Positions 37,768 through 45,008 of a stretch of DNA of 64,000 nt are shown one piece after another (position 1 is the stretch's first letter; each line of letters opens with the position of its first letter). The DNA comes from Sedimentibacter sp. MB35-C1 (GTDB lineage Bacteria; Bacillota; Clostridia; Tissierellales; Sedimentibacteraceae), in the NCBI RefSeq assembly GCF_030913635.1, contig NZ_CP133188.1, forward strand, positions 434,001 through 498,000, given 5' to 3'. The notes beneath the pieces were generated by a model, which was not told the origin of the DNA, searched no databases, and saw only the letters and a program-made list of their open reading frames with translations. The position numbers and the translations under genes were made by a program.

Positions 37768-39105
37768 ATGCAGGAGGTGTTTATTATATACGAGATAACA
37801 GCTATCATTATAAATAAAAATAAACATTATATTGAAAAAATAAATAACGTTCTTAACAAAATATCTGTGAACACCATTAACTGCAGCGATTTTGATGAGG
37901 CTGAGGCAATATTGCAAAACGAAAGTGTTGATTATGTAATATCGGATCTAAATATTTTCAATGAAGTTTTTACTATTAAAACCTTCACTGAAACATATCA
38001 CAAAACTGATTTGATAATTGTATCCGAAGGTCTTTTATATGCATGCGGAAACACTGATCTCTTTCAAGGTGCTCTTGATTATATGGATTTTGAAAGTGAT
38101 CTTCTAAAGCTGCCTATAAAGATTCTCGAACATTATACTGATAAAAAAAACAATGACAGATTAAAAGAGGACTTGTTTAAGAATTATCATCTAAGCAGCA
38201 AGAATGAAAAATATTTGAAAGTTCTTTCTCACTGTGAAAAAGTTGCGAAAACAAATCTCAGTATTCTTCTGATTGGAGAACCTGGAACCGGCAAGGAAGT
38301 GCTTGCTAAATATATACATGCTTGCAGTCCAAGAGTGTCAAACAAGTTTATAGCACTGCACTGCAATTCATATCCCGAGGAACTCCTTGAATCGGAGCTT
38401 TTCGGAAAAGAAGCAGAAGGAAGGTTTGAACTTGCAAGCAACGGCACTTTATTTTTAAATGAAGTGGGTGCTATTAAAGAATCCACTCAAACAAAACTAC
38501 TTAAAGTTTTTGACACTAATACGGTTTCTCGTATCGGAAGCAATCAGGAAAGATTGATTGACTGCAAACTTGTATCATCAACAAGCAAAGACCTTTACAA
38601 AGAAATTCAAGACGGAAGCTACAGGGATGATTTTTTCTACAGAATTAGTTCAATTGTAATTAATGTGCCTCCCCTTCGCGAGCGTCCCGAAGATTTGGAT
38701 GATCTTATTCAATATTTTCTCAGAAAATCTCAGGAGGAGTATGGAATTGTAATTAAGTCTATAGATCCTGAAGCCAAGAAATTTTTATACACTTATGATT
38801 ACCCGGGAAATTTAAGAGAACTTAAGACAGTTGTAGATAGAATGGTAGTACTCTCTATAGATGGGAGAGTTACCAAAGATGGAATACCTCTTTTGTTTAA
38901 TATAAAAAAAGAAATCACTATGCCTGATTCTGAAAGTTACAAAAGCATTATTCCTTTTAAGGAATACAAAAGAGAAACTGAAGCAACTTATCTTCAATGG
39001 GTTTTAAACCAAACCCAAGGAAATGTCACTGAAGCTGCAAAATTGCTGGAAATAAGTTCAAGACAACTATTTAATAAAATTAATGAATATGATCTAAAAA
39101 AATAA
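37768..39105 (+). CDS. Degenerate sigma-54 activator paralog lacking the GAFTGA loop
   Basis: About 440 residues: an N-terminal receiver-like domain, an AAA+ domain and a C-terminal Fis-type helix-turn-helix (NVTEAAKLLEISSRQLFNKI). It is a close relative of the intact activator encoded at 43593-44957. Walker A (GEPGTGKE) and the arginine-finger region (YRDDFFYRI) are kept. Between ELFG and FEL, ten residues including the whole GAFTGA loop are missing in frame, and Walker B reads LFLNEVGAI instead of LFLDEVGEI. It therefore should bind ATP but not hydrolyse it or remodel sigma-54. By alignment with the paralog the start is at 37786, where the ATG has become ATA eight bases after AGGAGG; the only upstream ATG (37768) precedes that site. 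It may be a repressor or decoy, or a gene in decay. Confidence 0.82.
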   Translation: MQEVFIIYEITAIIINKNKHYIEKINNVLNKISVNTINCSDFDEAEAILQNESVDYVISDLNIFNEVFTIKTFTETYHKTDLIIVSEGLLYACGNTDLFQGALDYMDFESDLLKLPIKILEHYTDKKNNDRLKEDLFKNYHLSSKNEKYLKVLSHCEKVAKTNLSILLIGEPGTGKEVLAKYIHACSPRVSNKFIALHCNSYPEELLESELFGKEAEGRFELASNGTLFLNEVGAIKESTQTKLLKVFDTNTVSRIGSNQERLIDCKLVSSTSKDLYKEIQDGSYRDDFFYRISSIVINVPPLRERPEDLDDLIQYFLRKSQEEYGIVIKSIDPEAKKFLYTYDYPGNLRELKTVVDRMVVLSIDGRVTKDGIPLLFNIKKEITMPDSESYKSIIPFKEYKRETEATYLQWVLNQTQGNVTEAAKLLEISSRQLFNKINEYDLKK

Positions 39106-39142
39106 AGCAATTGAAACCCTCGCGGGGTTTCAGTTGCTTTTA
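39104..39142. terminator. Bidirectional terminator
   Basis: A 16-bp stem (AAAGCAATTGAAACCC arm, one mismatch) with a GC-rich loop and T run, between the convergent activator paralog and transporter genes. Confidence 0.88.
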
Positions 39143-39146
39143 TCTA

Positions 39147-40229
39147 TTATTTAAATTGGTATCTGTTTTTTACACTTGTAAAGATCATCATTATCAGCAA
39201 AAATATTCCCACATATCCGTTTATTACGTAAACAATATTAACAAGTCTGTCAAATGGCACCTTTAATCCAATTACTGCGCCTATTACTGCCAAGATAGCA
39301 GTGACGGTTTTGAATTTTACTGTTTTTTCTTGAGCAATTCTAACTGATACCGTCCACAGTAAGGGAACCGCAGTTGTATAGATTCCGGCCACAACTGTTA
39401 ATGAGTACACTATTGCCACTGATGGATGAATGCCCGAAGCAATAACCAAAGATGGTATTTGTGATCCTGCTACCTTCTCAATGTTTGCAATAAGTCCTAA
39501 TGCTACAATTAAAACCGCAGCTGAAAATGCAGCCGCACCAAACACGGCTCCCATTGCCGCTTCTTTTTTGCTATTGGCGCTTGCACCCATGGATGACATA
39601 AATGCAGCAAGCCATAACATGCAAAACCCCACATATGAACCTGCGGCATACAGCCAATTAGTAGATGCTTTCATCAAATTTAATTTAGGAATTATTTCGC
39701 TTGCTCGTCGCAATCCATCTATGTTTTGAAATATAGCTACAAATCCCAGAACAATAGACATAACTACTATCACAGGGCCTATCTTGCCTATAATATCAAC
39801 TATCTTTCCAAGTCCAAACACGACAGTCACAGCTGCTAATACGGCCATAATAATTCCACCTACCGAATTAGAGATTCCATATTGCTGGTTTAATGTAGCT
39901 CCCGCACCTGCAATCATAACGAAAAATGACATATAAATGAACACAATAGAAAAATAGTCATAAAACTTTCCTATTCTTTTCCCGCAGTAATATTCAAAAA
40001 TATCACTTCCTTTCGGAAACTTATGTTCATAGCCTGTTGTTATGAAGCTTACGCCCACATATAAAAACAAAAGGAATATAACAACTACTCCTGCAATACC
40101 TTTAAATCCATAAGAGGAAAAGTACTGCATTACTTCCTGTCCTGTTGCAAAGCCTGACCCTATTAAAAAAGCAATAAATGAACCTGCAAAAGAAATGACT
40201 TTTTTCATACTTACCGTATTGCTAACCAT
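39147..40229 (-). CDS. YkvI-type transporter, APC superfamily
   Basis: 360-residue membrane protein with about ten helices. The first helix carries FAGSFIAFLIGSGFATGQEVMQ, the glycine-rich helix break of LeuT-fold carriers, and the general order matches the uncharacterised YkvI family. ATG at 40229 is chosen because AGGAGGATATT precedes it. It is the last gene of the grdX-grdE-grdB operon, 89 bases after grdB, and so probably imports the reductase substrate, most likely an amino acid or amine. The substrate itself is not visible in the sequence. Confidence 0.82.
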   Translation of the reverse strand: MVSNTVSMKKVISFAGSFIAFLIGSGFATGQEVMQYFSSYGFKGIAGVVVIFLLFLYVGVSFITTGYEHKFPKGSDIFEYYCGKRIGKFYDYFSIVFIYMSFFVMIAGAGATLNQQYGISNSVGGIIMAVLAAVTVVFGLGKIVDIIGKIGPVIVVMSIVLGFVAIFQNIDGLRRASEIIPKLNLMKASTNWLYAAGSYVGFCMLWLAAFMSSMGASANSKKEAAMGAVFGAAAFSAAVLIVALGLIANIEKVAGSQIPSLVIASGIHPSVAIVYSLTVVAGIYTTAVPLLWTVSVRIAQEKTVKFKTVTAILAVIGAVIGLKVPFDRLVNIVYVINGYVGIFLLIMMIFTSVKNRYQFK

Positions 40230-40318
40230 AATATCCTCCTGATTTGTTTTTTTATTAACAACTATTACGGAAGAAATAGTCAGATAATACAATAAGTCCG
40301 TATTACCTGACTATTGTA

Positions 40319-41629
40319 TTATTCTTCAAATACTGTTTGTTCAGTCACTTCTGTCTGTAAAGCTCTTAAAGCTCTTTCTACAAGCTTTCTTCGCAAATTC
40401 TTGCTTTTTTCTTCTCCAAGGTTTGGATCTCCCAATGGGTACGGGATTCCTATGGCTGGTATTATCCTATTCGCTCCTATGGTAAGTGATATAGGCACTA
40501 CAGTACACATATGAACAACTGGAATTCCAACTCTTTCAATTTCTTTTACCATCGTTGCACCGCAACGTGTACAGGTGCCTCAGGTAGATGTTAGGATAAC
40601 TGCTCCCACTCCGTCCGAAACTAATTTTTTGCTGAAATCTTCTCCAAACCCTTTTGCATTGCCAACGGATGTACCAGTACCTGTTGTGGCAATAAAGTAA
40701 TTTGCAAGTTCTCCAATAATGCCTTCCTTTTCCATTTCTCTCAATACATCCAGCGGAACTACTAGATTTGGGTTTTCAAGCACATATGCTCTGTCATATC
40801 CACCGTGAACGGTCATGAATTTATCTTTTGTCAAGCTTTCCAGCCCGGTTATATCATAAGTTCCATACTTTGTTGCACTTGATGATTCAATCCTATCAGG
40901 ATTTCCTTGAGGAACTATTCCTCCTGATGTTACAACGGCTACTTTAACTTTTGATATATCTTTTACGGCAGGATTTGGAGCAACTCTATCAAATACAGGC
41001 ATAGGGTATTCTGTTCCATATGGTTCGCCTGCAACTTTCTTTAGTATCAAATCAATTGCTCTTTCTGATCCTCTTCTTTCATTAAAATAGTTAACACGAA
41101 TTCCTCTTTCAATATATCCTTCCTCTGCAGGTGATAATATTTCTTTTTTATTAATCATTTTCTTTGCCAGCTTGCAGATTTTTGGCATTGCTTTTCTCAT
41201 GTCGGCTGCCGAGTTTGCTGTTTCTATAATGTATAGATCACTCTTAAACATATCTACTCCGGGATTTTCCTTGTACATACCCGTAACTACCGGAATTTTA
41301 AATTCTTCTTCAACAGCTTTTGCAACAGCACCGCATGCCACACCATATCTGCCTGCATTAAATGCCGGACCTGCTATAAATAAATCCGGTTCATAAGGCC
41401 TTATCAAACTTAGTATTGTATTTGTGGCTTCATCGATATGTCCTCCAAAATAAGTATCGCCACATATCACCGTTGCCACAACCTCGTATCCATCTCCCAG
41501 CCCTGACTTCAATGCAAGGCCCGGTCCAACTACGCCTTCTCTTATTTCCGGCTTAATATCTGCCTTTTCTTCTCCTCCTATACTTGCAAAAAATTGATTT
41601 ATATAATGAACGACTTTTATCTTTTCCAT
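40319..41629 (-). CDS. Glycine/sarcosine/betaine reductase component B selenoprotein (GrdB/F/H type)
   Basis: 436-residue selenoprotein read through an in-frame UGA at 40582-40580. The residues around it read TST-U-GTCTRCGATM, the U-x-x-C-x-x-C motif of GrdB-type proteins, where selenocysteine attacks the substrate's alpha carbon. Upstream, the body (VHYINQFFASIGGEEKAD, AGPAFNAGRYGVACGA, VTSGGIVPQGNPDRIE) and downstream (PVVHMCTVVPISLTIGANRI) match the family closely. A normal gene caller would split it into 349- and 77-residue pieces. AAGGAGGG precedes the ATG. The partner GrdE-type gene is 11 bases upstream. Whether the substrate is glycine, sarcosine, betaine or another compound is not readable, so no specific symbol is given. 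Confidence 0.95.
40553..40582 (-). promoter_or_regulatory. Selenocysteine UGA codon with SECIS-like hairpin
   Basis: After the UGA, CGTTGC and GCAACG form a perfect six-base-pair stem capped by a GGT loop, 16-30 bases downstream of the U. This fits the bacterial SECIS rules (stem at this distance, G near the start of a small loop), where SelB would bind. An alternative GCACC/GGTGC pairing overlaps it. Confidence 0.85.
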
Positions 41630-41640
41630 AATATCCCTCC

Positions 41641-42927
41641 TTAATATCCTTTAGCGGCTAGCTTGTTATATCCGTTAGCAATTGTGGAGGCTATTACAAT
41701 TTGCAATTCGGCCTCTATACTTCCGTCAGGCTTTAAGCTTCCTTCATAGCCGCCTATCATAGTTTCTATGAAATCGAGAGTACCGATGACCTTTTCCATC
41801 GGCGGAAAGTCAATAATTACATTTCCGTTCCCACAGGATACCAGAGCATCTCCTTCTTCAACTGCGTCTGCCAATGACTGCGATTTTCCGTCTCTGCCGG
41901 GGAACTCATCGGTAATGAGAACTACTTTAACACCTTTTTGGCTAACCTTTTTACAATTCATCATCAAATCGGTATCTGGGTTTCCGTACCCTTCCTCAGT
42001 TATCAAAACGCCGTCAAATCCTAAAAATTCACACAACTTTGCAGTCATATCTGATGACCTTTCTTTATCTGCCAGAAATACATTTTCATTTGTAAGTATA
42101 ACTCCGATAAAGTTTAAATCTTTTCCATGCCTTTTATACAAATCCTCTATTACCGGATTATTAAGATGATGGAAAGTTGTAACCTTGTCACAAGGCGCAA
42201 CACAATTTCCACTCACTATGGCTCCATCCATAATTTCTGTCGGGTACATAAACGTTGGCACCATAACCTTAGCATCTACTCCGTAATAGTACGTATCATG
42301 CAGCAACCCCTGCGATTGAAGCATATGAACATAACCTATCTTAGGAAGATCTGGGTATTCTTTTGCCTGTTCTAATATAGGCTTGGTTTCATAAGTAACT
42401 ACTTCATCGGGCTCTATATTTCTTCCTGCTTCCCCGATATAAGTAGCAACCTTCAAGCCTGCCATTCTCCCTGCTGCTTCATAATCATGGGTTTCAATGT
42501 CTTCTACTGGCTCGATAACTATACATACATTGTTTGTCTCAGAAAACGGAGTATATTTTGCAGCGGGGCCTGACATATCAATTAAGCCTTCTTGAAATCC
42601 TACTATCCTGCCGCATGTTATTACCGTTGCTCCTACAAGTGCATTTGTCCTTCCGCTTCCTACCTGTTTTACTTTATTGATCGTGCCTGGGAATATTCCT
42701 CCGCTTCCCGAAACCTTAACTCTTGGTTCAATAACATCCTTAACCGGAGCTATGCGCACTGATTCTCCTGGCCTGGCCAGCTCAACATCGGCAGACGCTA
42801 TTCTGTCATCTTCAAGTACAAGCTTTATTATCTCATCTTTGTTTACATAAAGCGTTCCTTGCAAAACCTCAGTCTTTTCACCGAACTGAACATCGCTGAT
42901 TCTAATTTTCCCTAATTCTAATTTCAA
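41641..42927 (-). CDS. Reductase component B proprotein (GrdE/G/I type), pyruvoyl precursor
   Basis: 428-residue proprotein of the substrate-binding component B. In this family the chain is cut before a Cys that becomes a pyruvoyl group, which binds the substrate amine as a Schiff base. The candidate is Cys242 in VSGNCVAPCDKVTTFHH, at the same position reported for GrdE. Other family segments include SGSGGIFPGTINKVKQVGSGRTNALVGATVITCG and the C-terminal FIETMIGGYEGSLKPDGSIEAELQIV. It lies between grdX and the selenoprotein gene. Components A and C (grdA, grdC, grdD) and thioredoxin genes are not in the window, so this unit must use those encoded elsewhere. Confidence 0.93.
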   Translation of the reverse strand: MKLELGKIRISDVQFGEKTEVLQGTLYVNKDEIIKLVLEDDRIASADVELARPGESVRIAPVKDVIEPRVKVSGSGGIFPGTINKVKQVGSGRTNALVGATVITCGRIVGFQEGLIDMSGPAAKYTPFSETNNVCIVIEPVEDIETHDYEAAGRMAGLKVATYIGEAGRNIEPDEVVTYETKPILEQAKEYPDLPKIGYVHMLQSQGLLHDTYYYGVDAKVMVPTFMYPTEIMDGAIVSGNCVAPCDKVTTFHHLNNPVIEDLYKRHGKDLNFIGVILTNENVFLADKERSSDMTAKLCEFLGFDGVLITEEGYGNPDTDLMMNCKKVSQKGVKVVLITDEFPGRDGKSQSLADAVEEGDALVSCGNGNVIIDFPPMEKVIGTLDFIETMIGGYEGSLKPDGSIEAELQIVIASTIANGYNKLAAKGY

Positions 42928-42968
42928 AACTTTCTACCTCCTTTTTTATATAAGCCCTTTCTGTTCAT

Positions 42969-43358
42969 TTATATAACATTAAACATAGGGTTTTTTACCA
43001 CGTTTTCAATTAAAGACAAATCAACTGTTTTAAAATCATCTTTTATTTTTTCATTCCAAAGAGGCGTCTGTTTGAATTTTAAAAATTTTTTGGACGCTTC
43101 AATACTGTTTTCAATCAGGACGACAGATTCATAATCGGTTTTTTTATTACCGCTCACAATTATGGATTTGTATGGCGTTTGGTTTGGCTTTAGGCTTCCT
43201 GACATGGGATGGGTTAGAAGCTTGCATCCGGTATGTATTAAATCCCGTGTCATTTCTAGAACATCCATGTAATTTCCATTTTCCATGTAAATTACTTCAC
43301 AAAAACTATAATATTTTTTGAACACCTTAGAATTGTTTGTTATTATAATTTTATTCAT
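42969..43358 (-). CDS. grdX: GrdX-family protein
   Basis: 129-residue cytosolic protein of the GrdX family, found at the head of glycine-reductase operons and of unknown function. Segments IIITNNSKVFKKY, DVLEMTRDLIHTGCKLLTHPMSGSLKPNQTPYKS and VLIENSIEAS match the family as I know it. AGGAGAAGGCAC precedes the ATG. It is the first gene after the sigma-54 promoter and 41 bases upstream of the GrdE-type gene. Confidence 0.9.
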   Translation of the reverse strand: MNKIIITNNSKVFKKYYSFCEVIYMENGNYMDVLEMTRDLIHTGCKLLTHPMSGSLKPNQTPYKSIIVSGNKKTDYESVVLIENSIEASKKFLKFKQTPLWNEKIKDDFKTVDLSLIENVVKNPMFNVI

Positions 43359-43396
43359 GTGCCTTCTCCTCTTATATTTACTTCTACAATATTGTT

Positions 43397-43414
43397 AAGC
43401 AATATACGTACCAA
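43397..43414 (-). promoter_or_regulatory. Sigma-54 (-24/-12) promoter of the grdX operon
   Basis: The minus strand reads TTGGTACGTATATTGCTT, with the invariant GG and GC ten bases apart and only one change (C to T) from the core TTGGCACG-N4-TTGCT. It lies about 40 bases before the grdX start and is adjacent to the divergent activator gene. Confidence 0.88.
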
Positions 43415-43419
43415 CTCTT

Positions 43420-43530
43420 CTGTTAGGTATAAATATTTTTTTGGTATTGAAATTTCAATATAGATAAATATCATGACAGAATATTGTTTGCTATGATTTT
43501 AACAATTTTAAAACAACAGTGAAGTTTTGT
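43420..43530. promoter_or_regulatory. Possible activator-binding region
   Basis: Between the sigma-54 promoter and the activator gene an imperfect dyad with ATCAT and ATGAT ends lies near 43470-43497. Upstream sites for the activator are expected in this interval; this is the best candidate but it is weak. Confidence 0.35.
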
Positions 43531-43532
43531 TC

Positions 43533-43561
43533 TTGACTACGAAAGTATTTTCTTATATTAT
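43533..43561 (+). promoter_or_regulatory. Sigma-A promoter of the intact activator gene
   Basis: TTGACT, 17-base spacer, TATTAT, followed by AGGAGG and the ATG 32 bases downstream. Confidence 0.75.
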
Positions 43562-43592
43562 TAAAATAAGCATGTATATAGGAGGGATTCCG

Positions 43593-44957
43593 ATGAAGGA
43601 TATTAAAATTTTGATAATGGGAAAAAACAAGCACTATATTGATGCCATCATTTCATCAGTTGCAAAATTAACTAATAATATTAATTTTGCTGACAATGCG
43701 GAAAACGCATTCATTGAACTGTCAAACCTGTCATATGATTTTTTTATTACTGATTTATCGCCATTTAATAAAGAATATACAATCAGCTGCTTTACAGATG
43801 CTTTTTCTCAAACAGATTTAATTATAGTTTCTTCTACTCCGTCATACATTGAGGAAAGCTATGCCTTAAAAGGCGGAGCTAAAGAATATATAGATATAAA
43901 AAACGGTATTGAAACTCTCCATAAAACACTCGCAGATTTACATAAAAACAAGAAAGACAAAGAAAAATTAAAAGAAAATTTGTTAAATACATATATGATG
44001 GCCAGCAATAACGACAGTTATAATAAAATGCTTCTGCAATGTGAAAAAGTGGCAAAATCTAAGGCAAATGTACTGTTAATAGGTGAATCGGGAACCGGAA
44101 AAGAGGTTGCAGCCAGGTATATACACCTCTGCAGCAACCGATCAGCAAATAACTTTACAGCGGTAAACTGCAGTTCTTTTACAGAATCGCTTTTGGAATC
44201 AGAACTGTTCGGTTATGAGCAGGGTTCCTTTACAGGTGCTGTAAAATCCAAGCAAGGTAAATTTGAACTGGCTGATAATGGTACCTTATTTTTAGATGAG
44301 GTGGGCGAAATAAATTTGTCCACTCAGGTAAAGCTTTTGAGAGTACTTGAAACAAAAAAAGTTGAACGTCTGGGAAGCAATAAAGAAAAGCTTATAGACT
44401 TCAGACTTATATCCGCAACAAATAAAGACTTAACAAACGAGGTTTTGGCTAATAATTTCAGAGAAGATTTTTTTTACAGGATAAGTTCAATTGTTATAAG
44501 AGTCCCTTCTCTGAGAGAGCGGAAAGAAGATTTAAATGAATTAATAAAATTCTTGTTGAAAAAATCTCAAAAAGAAAATGAAATTGTAATAAATTATATT
44601 GAGCCCGAAGCAGAAAAATTTTTGCATTCTTATGATTATCCCGGAAATATAAGAGAGTTAAAGAGTATCATAGACAGAATGGTTGTGCTGTCCAACGACG
44701 GTGTTATAACCAAGGATGGAATTCCTATTATGTTCGATATACGTAAAAAATCTAATAAATTAACTGATGATATTCAAGATTTTACAAGCTATGATAAAGT
44801 AATTACCTTGCAGGATTTCAAAAATAAAGCTGAGTCGGAATATCTGCAGTGGGTTTTAGATCAGACAGGCGGCAATGTAGCGGAAGCTTCAAGGCAATTA
44901 AGTATAAGCTCAAGACAGCTGTTCAATAAAATCAATAAATATGATTTAAAAAAATAA
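43593..44957 (+). CDS. Sigma-54-dependent transcriptional activator
   Basis: 454-residue enhancer-binding protein that should open sigma-54 promoters. An N-terminal receiver-like domain (residues 1-110) lacks the classic acidic pocket in an obvious form. The AAA+ domain has Walker A GESGTGKEVAARYIH, the sigma-54 contact loop GSFTGA in SELFGYEQGSFTGAVKSKQG, Walker B LFLDEVGEI and arginine fingers in FREDFFYRI. A Fis-type HTH is at the C-terminus (NVAEASRQLSISSRQLFNKI). ATG at 43593 follows AGGAGG. It faces the grdX operon and its -24/-12 promoter, so it is almost certainly that operon's activator. Confidence 0.93.
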   Translation: MKDIKILIMGKNKHYIDAIISSVAKLTNNINFADNAENAFIELSNLSYDFFITDLSPFNKEYTISCFTDAFSQTDLIIVSSTPSYIEESYALKGGAKEYIDIKNGIETLHKTLADLHKNKKDKEKLKENLLNTYMMASNNDSYNKMLLQCEKVAKSKANVLLIGESGTGKEVAARYIHLCSNRSANNFTAVNCSSFTESLLESELFGYEQGSFTGAVKSKQGKFELADNGTLFLDEVGEINLSTQVKLLRVLETKKVERLGSNKEKLIDFRLISATNKDLTNEVLANNFREDFFYRISSIVIRVPSLRERKEDLNELIKFLLKKSQKENEIVINYIEPEAEKFLHSYDYPGNIRELKSIIDRMVVLSNDGVITKDGIPIMFDIRKKSNKLTDDIQDFTSYDKVITLQDFKNKAESEYLQWVLDQTGGNVAEASRQLSISSRQLFNKINKYDLKK

Positions 44958-44988
44958 CAGATAAAAACTCCTGGAGAGTTTTTATCTG
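44958..44988. terminator. Bidirectional terminator
   Basis: CAGATAAAAACTC and its complement form a 13-bp stem with a five-base loop between the activator and the convergent GH73 gene. Confidence 0.85.
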
Positions 44989-45008
44989 TCTATTAATTAT
45001 CAAATTAT

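Noticed and set aside
37768-39105. Assembly error as the explanation for the missing GAFTGA loop
   Set aside because: The deletion is exactly in frame, and independent substitutions hit Walker B and the start codon, so a single sequencing error cannot explain it.
40319-40552. Separate 77-residue gene downstream of a 349-residue gene
   Set aside because: Both are one selenoprotein interrupted by a UGA codon in a Sec context.
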